Source of the DNA: Oceanobacillus oncorhynchi
GTDB taxonomy: Bacteria; Bacillota; Bacilli; Bacillales; Amphibacillaceae
Length of the DNA: 64,000 nt
Direction of reading: 5' to 3'
NCBI RefSeq assembly: GCF_000821065.1
Contig: NZ_CDGG01000001.1
Span: 4,402,001-4,466,000 of the forward strand
Made by a program: the position numbers and the translations under genes. Position 1 is the stretch's first letter; every line of letters begins with the position of its first letter. The notes beneath the pieces were generated by a model that had not been told where the DNA came from, did not search any database, and saw nothing but the letters and a program-made list of their open reading frames with translations. This document shows positions 27,289 to 35,741 of the stretch, one piece after another.

Positions 27289-27492
27289 ATGACAGTAGGA
27301 TCACAGGTAAAGACGTGCTACGCTACATTAAAATCCATTGAAGCAGGATTAGATTTATTATACGCCGCCTCCATGGAACAGGATTTAAAAGCCGCAATTG
27401 AAGAAGCTTCGCAGCTAATCAAAGAAACACGCCATGATATACATCAGCAGGTTATTCATATCGACAAACAAGAACCGCAATATAAGTCATAA
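27289..27492 (+). CDS. DUF1657 protein, second copy
   Basis: 67 residues: TVGSQVKTCYATLKSIEAGLDLLY at its start and DKQEPQYKS at its end match the first DUF1657 protein at both ends, with a diverged middle. It is helical and soluble. A GGAAG site precedes the ATG at 27289. It lies 11 nt after spoVAEb and 12 nt before the DUF421 gene, so it is part of the same operon. Confidence 0.87.
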   Translation: MTVGSQVKTCYATLKSIEAGLDLLYAASMEQDLKAAIEEASQLIKETRHDIHQQVIHIDKQEPQYKS

Positions 27493-27504
27493 GGAGGGAA
27501 AATC

Positions 27505-28365
27505 ATGCCTGAATGGATATCCATTATTATTCGCTCCATTATTTTAATCACCGTCTTATTTTTCTTTGTAAAGTGGCTGGGCGCAAAGCAATTATCACAG
27601 CTCAATATATTTGAAACCATTTCGGGAATCGTACTCGGAGGAATTGCCGCCTTCCATACAGTGGATCCGTATAATAGCTTTTATTATGCATTATTAGCGA
27701 TGTTTGTCTGGTTTATTGCTGCCTTCACCATTGAAAAGTTATCGTTAAAAAGCAAACGGATGCGAGATTTCACGGATGGGAAAAGTACTGTTTTTATACA
27801 AAATGGAAAAATTATGGAGGAAAACTTAAAAAAAGAAGGCTATTCTACTGATGATTTATTAGAAAAGCTTCGAAATAATAATCAATTCCTCGTTTCCGAT
27901 GTTGAATTTGCCGTATTAGAGCCGACTGGGGAATTAAATGTTTTGCCTAAAAAGGAAAACCAGCCCATCACTTTAAAAGACTTAAATATCACTCCAGCAC
28001 CAGCTAAAGAACCGCAAACGGTTATTGCTGACGGCAATATACTGCTGGAGCCTCTGGCTAATGCTTCCTTAAACCCGACGTGGCTGGAAGCAGAGTTAGA
28101 AAAACAAAATGTTACCATAGATAATGTGTTTCTCGGTCAAGTAGACCATCAAGGACAATTATTTCTTGATCTCTATGACGACCATATCACCGTTCCTGAG
28201 CCGGCACAATCTGCTCTGTTATTAGCCAGCATGAAAAAATGCCAAGCAGATTTAGAGCTGTTTGCTTTAGCTACTGATAACCCTGCATCCAAGGAAGTAT
28301 ATGACCGGAACCAAAAACGGATGCAAGAAGCGGTCAACCGGATGGAGCCCTATTTAAAATCATAA
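27505..28365 (+). CDS. YetF-like DUF421 membrane protein with C-terminal DUF1657-like segment
   Basis: 286 residues. Residues 1-75 hold three membrane helices, and about 76-230 form the soluble YetF/DUF421 part, including GKSTVFIQNGKIMEENLKKE and LLEKLRNNN. The last 50 residues (LLASMKKCQADLELFALAT, then DNPASKEVYDRN) repeat the DUF1657 pattern SAQASLEQFALQTDN-KQAKQLYKN of the first gene. A GGAGGG site precedes the ATG. YetF-type proteins of spoVA2 operons help germination permeability (family knowledge). It is the last gene; a 13-bp stem terminator follows. Confidence 0.88.
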   Translation: MPEWISIIIRSIILITVLFFFVKWLGAKQLSQLNIFETISGIVLGGIAAFHTVDPYNSFYYALLAMFVWFIAAFTIEKLSLKSKRMRDFTDGKSTVFIQNGKIMEENLKKEGYSTDDLLEKLRNNNQFLVSDVEFAVLEPTGELNVLPKKENQPITLKDLNITPAPAKEPQTVIADGNILLEPLANASLNPTWLEAELEKQNVTIDNVFLGQVDHQGQLFLDLYDDHITVPEPAQSALLLASMKKCQADLELFALATDNPASKEVYDRNQKRMQEAVNRMEPYLKS

Positions 28366-28413
28366 ATATCGTTCTAATGCTTGCTTTTCCTTTGACCAGT
28401 GCCAATACAATAT

Positions 28414-28468
28414 AAAGCAGAGAGACTTTTATAGCACATCAGCGCTCGTCAGTCTCTCTGCTTTTATT
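28414..28468. terminator. Terminator of the spoVA2-type operon
   Basis: AAAGCAGAGAGAC and GTCTCTCTGCTTT form an exact 13-bp stem with a 23-nt loop, followed by TATT. The reverse strand also offers a run, so the convergent dehydrogenase gene may share it. Confidence 0.8.
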
Positions 28469-28520
28469 CTTCATCAATCTGCCGCTTCTTCCTATAGGAA
28501 TTCTTTTTTAAATATCCGCT

Positions 28521-29501
28521 TTAAGAAATACGAATAATTACCTTTCCAAACTGTTTTCCTTCATCCAAATAACTAAGTGCTTCTACACTTTGATCCAAGG
28601 AAAAAACACGGTCAACAACAGGATGCAATTGGTATTTCTCTGCATGTGCTAACGCAGCCATAAGTTCTTCCCGGCACCCCATTGTAGAACCAATCAATTT
28701 GTATTGTCCATAGAAGAAAGCACGTAAATCAAAATCAATAACATCCTCTGTTGTCGCACCGAATGTAACAAATTTACCGCCTTTTTTCAAAATGGCTAAA
28801 GAACGTTGAAAGGTTGCTTTGCCGTTACTATCAATTACCATATCAATGGTTTCATTGCTTAATTTCTCTTCCCAATCATCTGCCGTATCTATCACGACAT
28901 CCGCACCGAGCTCTCGTGCTTTTTCTCTTTTCTGTTCACTTCTTGAAGTTGTAATTACCCGGGCACCGATATTTTTTGCAAATGCAATCAAATAAGTCGC
29001 AACACCGCCGCCTGCTCCGGGAATAAATACCGTTTCTTTTTTTTCGAGTTCCCCTTTAGTAAACATTGCCCGATACGCTGTTAATGCAGCTAACGGAAAG
29101 GCTGCCGCTTCCTCCCAGCTCATATATGCCGGTTTTGGTTCTACCTGATCTTCAGAAATCACAATTTTTTCAGCAAACGTACCATGGTCTGGCATGCCTA
29201 AAATATCAAACTCTTTCGGCGGCGCCTCACTATTTCGTACCCAGCGTAAAGCCGGATTGATAATCACTTCATCGCCAACTTTTACATCGTTGACATTTTT
29301 TCCTACCTCTTCAATGATTCCCGCTCCATCTGAGCCAAGAATCAATGCTTCTTCCGTTTCTTTACGACGGTTCGGAATAGCTAAATCTCTCCGGTTAAGC
29401 CCTGCTGCTTTCAATTTTACAACAACTTCTGATCCTCCCGGACTTTGGAGCTCCATCTCTTTCATATGCAAGCTTCCATTTTCATGTACTAGTGCTCTCA
29501 T
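28521..29501 (-). CDS. YogA-like zinc-type (MDR) alcohol dehydrogenase/quinone reductase
   Basis: 326 residues, medium-chain dehydrogenase fold. The N-terminal GroES-like part carries AAGLNRRDLAIP and LGSDGAGIIEEVG, and the Rossmann part VFIPGAGGGVATYLIAFAK. The four structural-zinc Cys and the catalytic zinc Cys are not visible, so it is probably a zinc-independent NADPH oxidoreductase (YogA/QOR-type). The ATG at 29501 has GGAGG nine nucleotides upstream; that site lies inside the last codons of the ArsA-like gene, with which it overlaps by 20 nt. Confidence 0.82.
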   Translation of the reverse strand: MRALVHENGSLHMKEMELQSPGGSEVVVKLKAAGLNRRDLAIPNRRKETEEALILGSDGAGIIEEVGKNVNDVKVGDEVIINPALRWVRNSEAPPKEFDILGMPDHGTFAEKIVISEDQVEPKPAYMSWEEAAAFPLAALTAYRAMFTKGELEKKETVFIPGAGGGVATYLIAFAKNIGARVITTSRSEQKREKARELGADVVIDTADDWEEKLSNETIDMVIDSNGKATFQRSLAILKKGGKFVTFGATTEDVIDFDLRAFFYGQYKLIGSTMGCREELMAALAHAEKYQLHPVVDRVFSLDQSVEALSYLDEGKQFGKVIIRIS

Positions 29502-30438
29502 CCGCTAATACCTCCTTCAAATAAGCTCCCATTTGCTTCAATTGTTTACGGTTTGTGATGTCTTCAGAAAAAAAGGGAATATACAAAATCGTTTGAGCAG
29601 AAAAGTCCACGGCGATACGTTCTAAATAGATTTTTTCATTTTGTTTCCGTTTTTCAAAAAAACCGGCGCCGGTCTCCTCTGGCAACACTTTATTGACAAT
29701 AATGTAAGGAACATCTATCTGAAATTTCTCCAGGAGATGAATTGCTTTTTTGGTTTCCGATATTGGTAATTTCTCCGGATTCAAAACAAATAGAAAGGTT
29801 GTTGCCTGCTTATCCAATAGAATTTCTCTTGCCTTGGTAAACCGCTGTTTTCTTTCTTGTAATGTATCGTAAATAGGATCATCTACAGCTTGTCCATCGT
29901 TTAGCAATTGCGAATATTGTGTATTCGTTTTTTTCCTTTTATTTAATAGACCTTCAATCCAAATTCCCATTAATTCCGGAAGAGATAACAACCGAATCGT
30001 ATGACCTGTTGGAGCCGTATCAAATACTAGTTTATCAAACCTGGCCCCTTCTTCCAAAATAATTGATATGAGTTTATCAAATAAGGCAGCTTCATCTGCT
30101 CCCGGCGAGGCTTTTGCTGTGTCTAATTGACGGTGTACCTCTTCCATCATCTGAACATGAACAACCCCCTGTATGTTTTCTTTAACCTTTTGAATATACG
30201 CGTCTGTTTCTTTTTCAGAATCAATTTCCAGCGCATATAGATTTTTTTCAATATAGGTGATATTTCCACCGATCTGCCGCTGAAAAATATCGCTTATATT
30301 GTGAGCTGGATCCGTTGAAATGAGTAAGGTACGATAGCCTTTTTCTGCATATCCCGTTGCCAAAGCAGCAGCCGAGCTGGATTTCCCGACGCCGCCTTTG
30401 CCTCCTACAAAAATAATCCGGTTATTATCTCCAAGCAT
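29482..30438 (-). CDS. ArsA/GET3-family ATPase
   Basis: 318 residues. The deviant P-loop is FVGGKGGVGKSS (residues 10-21), switch II is FDTAPTGHTIRLLSLP, and an A-loop-like NPEKLPISET follows. It is a single-domain form, unlike duplicated enteric ArsA, and no Cys triad for arsenite is visible, so arsenic export is not supported. GGAGGAGAG precedes the ATG. It is co-directional with a small CC-ending gene upstream and overlaps the YogA-like gene downstream. Its client is unknown. Confidence 0.88.
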   Translation of the reverse strand: MLGDNNRIIFVGGKGGVGKSSSAAALATGYAEKGYRTLLISTDPAHNISDIFQRQIGGNITYIEKNLYALEIDSEKETDAYIQKVKENIQGVVHVQMMEEVHRQLDTAKASPGADEAALFDKLISIILEEGARFDKLVFDTAPTGHTIRLLSLPELMGIWIEGLLNKRKKTNTQYSQLLNDGQAVDDPIYDTLQERKQRFTKAREILLDKQATTFLFVLNPEKLPISETKKAIHLLEKFQIDVPYIIVNKVLPEETGAGFFEKRKQNEKIYLERIAVDFSAQTILYIPFFSEDITNRKQLKQMGAYLKEVLADESTST

Positions 30439-30486
30439 CCTTTCTCTCCTCCTTCCAATGTATGGCCAGCATGCCCATCCAATTTT

Positions 30487-30747
30487 TTAACAGCAGCGAA
30501 TCCCGTTAAGTGGTGATTTATCCATCCCCATTCGTAAATGCCAATCATGGAAGGATTCAATGATATACGGGTATAATTCCAACGTATAATAATAAACCGG
30601 GTTCGGTATTCCTACCATTTCAGAATATAGAAGCAGCAAGAAAAAATCATCTTCGTTTCTTAATTCTCTGGCTACTTCTGTTTTATGCGGCAAGCTTATT
30701 ACTTCCTCATAATAGTGGATCAACTGTTTTAACCTGTCTGTGAACAT
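30487..30747 (-). CDS. Small protein ending in Cys-Cys next to ArsA-like ATPase
   Basis: 86 residues with Tyr- and Leu-rich helical content; key features are RNEDDFFLLLLYSEMVGIPNP, YYYTLELYP and a C-terminal CC just before the stop. I recall an annotation class named cory-CC-star for small proteins with this kind of ending that neighbour ArsA-type ATPases in Bacillaceae; I cannot verify it here. The terminal CC could bind metal or be modified. GGGAGGG precedes the ATG at 30747. It probably forms a unit with the ArsA-like gene 48 nt downstream. Confidence 0.7.
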   Translation of the reverse strand: MFTDRLKQLIHYYEEVISLPHKTEVARELRNEDDFFLLLLYSEMVGIPNPVYYYTLELYPYIIESFHDWHLRMGMDKSPLNGIRCC

Positions 30748-30827
30748 TTTCCCGCCCTCCCGGCTATAATTTATTTATATCGAACCTCCATACATATCTT
30801 TTGAAGAAGATATGTATGGAAGCAAAA

Positions 30828-32561
30828 TCAATCTTTATTTAACGGATCTTCTACTTTTTTCATCAGTTCTGAAAAGGAGGTCAGAGCTATCCAAATCGCA
30901 AATACAAAGATAATAGAGCCCAGAACAAACAATAGCATATTGGAACCTGTTCCCATCCACGACCATTCAAAGACCACCTGCTGGAACATCGCAAACAAAG
31001 TCATAAAGATCAGGAATATCATCGGGATGAGCGCAACCATATAATTACTTCCTTTTCGTTTTAGCCAAATAGCAATTAAGAATAAACTAATGGCAGCCAG
31101 TAATTGATTGGCAGTGCCAAATAGTGGCCAGATGAGGTAGCCGCCTGACCCGAAACCATTTGGACCTTCAGGAATTAACACAAGTGCCGCACTGGAAAGC
31201 ACAGCAACCGTTGTCGCTACATGTGTTTTCGTTAATGGCTGGATTTTATATTCAATCCCTAATTCTGCAATAATGTACCGCATCAAGCGTACCGAGGTAT
31301 CTAATGTCGTCGCAGCAAAGCTGACAACGATAATCGATACGATTGTCGTCGCTATATCTGTTGGAATTCCCAGCCCCTGCGCTAATGTTGCCGCTCCTTC
31401 GATAAACGTTCCAAGACCAATGGCATTCGCTTCATTAAAAGAAGTATAGGCTTGTGAAAACGCATCGGTATTTGCAAAGAATGTCCCTACCGCAATGATG
31501 GAAACCAGGGCCAGAATGCCTTCTCCTACTGCTCCAAAGTAACCTACAAAACGCGCATCGGTTTCTTTATCCAGCTGTTTAGAAGATGTCCCTGAGGATA
31601 CTAGTCCATGAAAGCCGGAAATCGCACCGCAGGCAATTGTGATAAATAGCAGCGGCAGAAAGCTTCTATCCGGACTTTCATTTACTACAGGAGCTGTCAT
31701 ACTTGGAGACGTGAAAAGCAATCCCAAGTAAAGAATAGCCAGTCCGACAACTAATTGATGCGAATTAATAAAATCTCTCGGTTGCAGCAATTTCCATACC
31801 GGGAGTGTAGACGCAATATATACATATACCATCAAAATAACAATCCATATCAGGAACGCCGTTGAAACAGTACCCAGTCCGAACAAACCAGTGCCATTCT
31901 CTCCTCCCATATACCTGACTAAATCAATTTGAAGGAAGCCGACCCTGCTTGCCATAATAGCCGCTGCATACATGATAACTAATGCAATAACAGAGGGAAG
32001 AAGCATTTTTATATTCCGTTTATATGCTGCATAACCAATCCAAATAGCTAACGGAATTTGTATAAAAACAGGAAATACACTTGCAGGATAACTAATAAAT
32101 AAATTGGAAATAACCCATGCAAACACCGCATTTACCATCAATACGAGAATAAGAATAATGAATAAAAATAATAGCTTTGCCCTTCTCCCGACCAAGCGAT
32201 CTGCAATTGTTCCAATAGAATACCCTTTATTTCGGACAGATAATGCCAATGTGCCAAAATCATGGACACCAGCTGCAAAAATGGTTCCTAAAACAACCCA
32301 CAAAAAAGCCGGAAGCCAGCCCCAATAAATAGCAATTGCCGGTCCCAAGATAGGAGCAGCACCTGCTACAGATGTAAAATGATGCCCCCACAAAACAAAT
32401 TTATTGGTTGGGACATAGTCCACACCATCCTTGAAACGGTGTGCCGGAGTAACATAATTCGGGTCTAATCGAAATATTTTCTCTGCAACAAACTTGGAAT
32501 AATACCGATAGCCTAAAATAAATACAACAATCCCTATGAAAGCTATTAAAATTGCATTCAT
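30828..32561 (-). CDS. cstA: Carbon starvation protein CstA family transporter
   Basis: 577 residues with about 16 to 18 hydrophobic segments. Family marks are ILGYRYYSKFVAEKIF at the start, PTNKFVLWGHHFTSVAGAAPILGPAIAIYWG, and SGFHGLVSSGTSSKQL. CstA proteins import pyruvate or peptides in enterics; the B. subtilis protein is close in length. The ATG at 32561 lies 26 nt after a catabolite-response-like site, so carbon catabolite control is likely. Confidence 0.9.
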   Translation of the reverse strand: MNAILIAFIGIVVFILGYRYYSKFVAEKIFRLDPNYVTPAHRFKDGVDYVPTNKFVLWGHHFTSVAGAAPILGPAIAIYWGWLPAFLWVVLGTIFAAGVHDFGTLALSVRNKGYSIGTIADRLVGRRAKLLFLFIILILVLMVNAVFAWVISNLFISYPASVFPVFIQIPLAIWIGYAAYKRNIKMLLPSVIALVIMYAAAIMASRVGFLQIDLVRYMGGENGTGLFGLGTVSTAFLIWIVILMVYVYIASTLPVWKLLQPRDFINSHQLVVGLAILYLGLLFTSPSMTAPVVNESPDRSFLPLLFITIACGAISGFHGLVSSGTSSKQLDKETDARFVGYFGAVGEGILALVSIIAVGTFFANTDAFSQAYTSFNEANAIGLGTFIEGAATLAQGLGIPTDIATTIVSIIVVSFAATTLDTSVRLMRYIIAELGIEYKIQPLTKTHVATTVAVLSSAALVLIPEGPNGFGSGGYLIWPLFGTANQLLAAISLFLIAIWLKRKGSNYMVALIPMIFLIFMTLFAMFQQVVFEWSWMGTGSNMLLFVLGSIIFVFAIWIALTSFSELMKKVEDPLNKD

Positions 32562-32587
32562 GTAAAACTTCCCCTCCTTTTATTTTT

Positions 32588-32602
32588 TGTAAGCGCTTAA
32601 AT
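32588..32602 (-). promoter_or_regulatory. Candidate CcpA (cre) site before cstA
   Basis: On the minus strand ATTTAAGCGCTTACA fits 14 of 15 positions of the cre pattern WTGNAARCGNWWWCA; the mismatch is T for G at the third base. It lies 27-41 nt before the cstA ATG, where bound CcpA would block transcription. Confidence 0.6.
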
Positions 32603-32771
32603 TATTTTTTATTAAAAACCTCCTTTATGGATTTTTTAACAGTTTAACATATTCAAACATATATTCACATTATATTTAAAAATTTTCAAATAATACCATT
32701 GGAAAACAGCTAAAAAATTGTATGAGCCAGAATGAACAACCCTAACCCATACAATTATATTTTCTCTTCCA

Positions 32772-34184
32772 TTAAAATATGATTAACGCAGCAAGCGTCG
32801 CTATAAATAGTCCCAGTATGACCGGAAAAAAGTTTTTCCTGACTAGTTCCATTGCTGAAACACCACAAAATCCTGCAACAGCAATTAGGGAGGACCATGC
32901 AATTAATGCTCCTCCGCCAGTCCAAATTGCTCCAAGCTGGCCTATTGCTGCTAATGTACTTGCATCGATGGAAGCAGATTCTAAGGATGCAGCTAATGCT
33001 CCCGTTAATGGCAAGCCGGAAAAGCCAGATCCGTCCAGTCCTGTGATAATCCCTACAATTAATAAGCTAAAAGCAACAAACACCGTGCTTTCCGGAAGAA
33101 AGGCCTGGATGGATGAAATGATATCGAATAAAAAGGATGGCGCTTCTTCTACAAGTAATATTTCCCGTGAAAATTCCGCATTTCCTAAGAAGAAAAATCC
33201 TGCAATCGGGATAACTGGTCCCATTGCCTTAAAGGCAAATACAAATCCATTGGTGATATGATTCCCCACATAATCTAACGCATTTTGCTTTCCAAATACA
33301 GCCGTAGCCAATAATAATAGAATCACTGCCACTCCGCCAACGAAGGCAGCTCCTTCTCCACCGACCAAATCACTGGATCCAAAAAATTTACTGTACAGCA
33401 TATATCCGACGACGGATAATAAAACAATTGGCACCAGCCAGGCAAACGCGCGACTCCACTTGTTCAAATGCTTCGAAGCTGCCTTATGGCCGGAGGAATC
33501 ATAATCTTGAATTTGTTCTGCTTCTGTCTGATTTCTAGGGTCTACTTTTGAACGAATCGAATTTCTGTAAAATAAATAAGCTAATACAGAAGCAATCACA
33601 CCGGTAATAATAGATAAAACCAGTGCCCGATCAGCAACTGCTGAAGTTTCTACACCCGCTGCAGCTGCAGAAAGAGCTGGTGCAACCTGAACAATATAGT
33701 CAGAGGATAAAGCCATCCCCTGGCCTGCTATTGTAATCGCAACTGCCGCTGTAATCGCCGGTAGCCCAGAACGTATCGCTGCAGGGACAAGTAAAGCACA
33801 AATAAGCGGGACAGCTGGTGTCGGCCAGAAAAATAAAGAAACCACATACGTCACAGCGATTAAAACAAAATAAGATAAATGTCCATTGACCATGACCTTC
33901 TGAATTGGCTGAATCATCAGTACATCCGCTTTCAAATCTTTTAAGGCATTTAATAGCGCAAGCATAAAAGTAATAATCAAAAAGATACTAAAAAGCTCAC
34001 GTGCTGCGACTAAATTAGCGTTAAAAATAGCCATAAATCCGCTGACTATACTTCCTTTATAAAAGCAGGCAATAACAAATGTTCCTAGTAGGCTTGGAAG
34101 AACAATGCCTCTCCGGAAAATCATTGTTATTAAAATAAGCAAAGTAAAAAATCCATACAATAAATGCGGGATAGTTAAACTCAT
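32772..34184 (-). CDS. Ion-transporter-like integral membrane permease
   Basis: 470 residues, about 12 hydrophobic segments with two similar halves and a cytosolic stretch around residues 210-240. Pro-rich segment WPTPAVPLICALLVPAAI and GTLDGSGFSGLPLTGALA-like regions suggest paired re-entrant hairpins of the ion-transporter superfamily (the DcuC/GntP/citrate-type group), but I cannot name the substrate. The gene follows cstA divergently from none; it shares its direction and lies 210 nt upstream of it. A recognisable orthologue in B. subtilis does not come to mind. Confidence 0.65.
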   Translation of the reverse strand: MSLTIPHLLYGFFTLLILITMIFRRGIVLPSLLGTFVIACFYKGSIVSGFMAIFNANLVAARELFSIFLIITFMLALLNALKDLKADVLMIQPIQKVMVNGHLSYFVLIAVTYVVSLFFWPTPAVPLICALLVPAAIRSGLPAITAAVAITIAGQGMALSSDYIVQVAPALSAAAAGVETSAVADRALVLSIITGVIASVLAYLFYRNSIRSKVDPRNQTEAEQIQDYDSSGHKAASKHLNKWSRAFAWLVPIVLLSVVGYMLYSKFFGSSDLVGGEGAAFVGGVAVILLLLATAVFGKQNALDYVGNHITNGFVFAFKAMGPVIPIAGFFFLGNAEFSREILLVEEAPSFLFDIISSIQAFLPESTVFVAFSLLIVGIITGLDGSGFSGLPLTGALAASLESASIDASTLAAIGQLGAIWTGGGALIAWSSLIAVAGFCGVSAMELVRKNFFPVILGLFIATLAALIIF

Positions 34185-34282
34185 TTCATTCAGATCCTCT
34201 CCTTCATTATGTATAGTAGCCTATGCAATAATGAAGGCAGCGGGTACAAAATAATAACCAATCGAAAATGTATTTTTACTCA

Positions 34283-34341
34283 TAATAAAAACCAAGATGA
34301 TCACTTTGTCTCTAAAACTTGGTGTTCTTGCTAGAGCGGCT
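34283..34341. repeat. Degenerate dispersed repeat, copy C (short)
   Basis: AAAAACCAAGATGATCACTTT followed by TGGTGTTCTTGC corresponds to the first block of copies A (2078) and B (14408), with the internal inverted AACCAAG/CTTGGT symmetry. The longer second block is absent. Confidence 0.5.
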
Positions 34342-34377
34342 GTTTTCAGCTATTCTTTAAAACATTCTTATTCATTA

Positions 34378-34597
34378 ACTCAACTTTCGCACCTAAGAAT
34401 AAGCAAATATATCTTGCTATTCCAAGATGAACATGTTCTCCATTAGCATGCTTGCTGGTTACATATCCGGCCTTTTTGGAATTGGTGATGGTGCTTTACA
34501 CTTCACCTTCTATTCTTTGTCAAGGGTATTTTCGAAGGAACGATCAACTCCTATTTCTATGGAAATGAAGCTACTTTTTAATGTGCAAAAGTTGAGT
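34378..34597. mobile_element. Possible element remnant bounded by 15-nt inverted repeats
   Basis: ACTCAACTTTCGCAC (34378-34392) and GTGCAAAAGTTGAGT (34583-34597) match at 14 of 15 positions as inverted repeats, about 190 nt apart. The interior holds no transposase. It contains the ORF remnant at 34427. A miniature inverted-repeat element or the scar of an insertion sequence are the options. Confidence 0.4.
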
Positions 34598-34603
34598 CAT
34601 TAA
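34427..34603 (+). pseudogene. 58-codon fragment resembling a TauE/SafE (TSUP) exporter
   Basis: The reading frame contains LAGYISGLFGIGDGALHF, which resembles the N-terminal GxxSGLFGIGGG motif of TSUP-family sulfite/anion exporters, normally about 250 residues. The rest is not family-like, there is no ribosome site, and the frame ends in the right inverted repeat. It looks like a decayed fragment, not a gene. Confidence 0.4.
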
Positions 34604-34645
34604 TAAAAGCGCAATGGTCTATTTTTAAACCATTGCGCTTTTATT
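34602..34645. terminator. Terminator after the citZ-icd-mdh operon
   Basis: AATAAAAGCGCAATGGT and ACCATTGCGCTTTTATT form an exact 17-bp stem with a 10-nt loop. It lies 6 nt after the mdh stop and has T runs on both strands. Confidence 0.9.
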
Positions 34646-34650
34646 AAAAT

Positions 34651-35589
34651 TCATTCCAGAATGTCAATTACTTTCTTTACAGATTTTGCAGATTTATCTA
34701 ATTGCTGCTTCTCTTCCTCTGTTAAATCCAGCTCAATCACTTCTTCAATCCCTTTGCCGCCAAGAACAGTCGGTACACCTAAGTAAATACCATCATAGCC
34801 GTATTCCCCTTCTAAATAAGCAATGGATGGTAATATCCGGCGCTGATCCTTTAGTATTGCTTCTGCCATTACGGTTAAAGAAGCAGCCGGCGCATAGTAA
34901 GCACTTCCATTTCCTAACAGATTTACAATTTCACCGCCGCCAGTCCGGGTTCTTTGTACAATCTCTTGTAACCGTTCTTTCGAAATCAGCTTTTCAAGCG
35001 GGATGCCGCCTGCGTAAGAATAACGGATAAGCGGGACCATGTCATCACCGTGTCCGCCTAAAACAAAACCGGTAATATCTTTCACGGAAATATTCAATTC
35101 TTCCGCTACAAAGGCTCTAAAACGGGCTGTGTCCAACACCCCGGATTGTCCGATAACACGTTCTTTTGGAAGCCCGGAAGCTTTATACACACTGTAAGTC
35201 ATCGCATCTACCGGATTGGTCAGCACAATAATCGTTGCATCGGCTGAATACCTAACAATTTCCTTTGTAATCGTATTCATTATTTTGGCATTTGTATTGA
35301 CCAGATCATCTCTGGACATTCCCGGTTTCCGTGCAATTCCTGCAGTGATGATAACTAAGTCAGAATCCTTTGTTTCCGCATAATCAGACGTGCCCGTCAC
35401 TTTCGCATCAAAACCTTGAACCGGTGCTGCTTCTGCCATATCCAGCGCTTTTCCCTTTGTCGGATTCTCCATATCAGGAATATCAACAAGAACAACATCC
35501 CCTAATTCCTTTTGTGCAACCATTAATGCCGTGGTCGCTCCTGTAAAGCCAGAACCGATAACGGAAATTTTTTTTCGTGCAGAACTCAT
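34651..35589 (-). CDS. mdh: Malate dehydrogenase
   Basis: 312 residues, the LDH-like MDH of Bacillus. The NAD motif is [10 protein letters not shown] (11-20), followed by the substrate loop [11 protein letters not shown], the DTARFR helix and the catalytic His in GGHGDDM. Oxidises malate to oxaloacetate in the TCA cycle. GGGGAGG lies 8 nt before the ATG. It is the last gene of citZ-icd-mdh, as in B. subtilis, with 152 nt between icd and mdh. Confidence 0.97.
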   Translation of the reverse strand: MSSARKKISVIGSGFTGATTALMVAQKELGDVVLVDIPDMENPTKGKALDMAEAAPVQGFDAKVTGTSDYAETKDSDLVIITAGIARKPGMSRDDLVNTNAKIMNTITKEIVRYSADATIIVLTNPVDAMTYSVYKASGLPKERVIGQSGVLDTARFRAFVAEELNISVKDITGFVLGGHGDDMVPLIRYSYAGGIPLEKLISKERLQEIVQRTRTGGGEIVNLLGNGSAYYAPAASLTVMAEAILKDQRRILPSIAYLEGEYGYDGIYLGVPTVLGGKGIEEVIELDLTEEEKQQLDKSAKSVKKVIDILE

Positions 35590-35741
35590 TTTACATACCT
35601 CCCCTAGTCGTTTTTAAATAACATACATTTAAAGAAAATGCTTGCAGCACCGATACCTCTCGTCACCACAAACATTTTCTTTTGTTTAGGTCAGGTCAGT
35701 TATACTGACCTTCCTATATTTACACTTTTTTATTTTGGTGC

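Noticed and set aside
29482..30438. Arsenic-resistance operon based on ArsA similarity
   Set aside because: No Cys triad, no arsB, arsC or arsR nearby, single-domain form.
32779..33261. 160-codon open frame on the plus strand
   Set aside because: It is the antisense of the minus-strand permease gene; the permease frame has the membrane-protein composition and a proper context.
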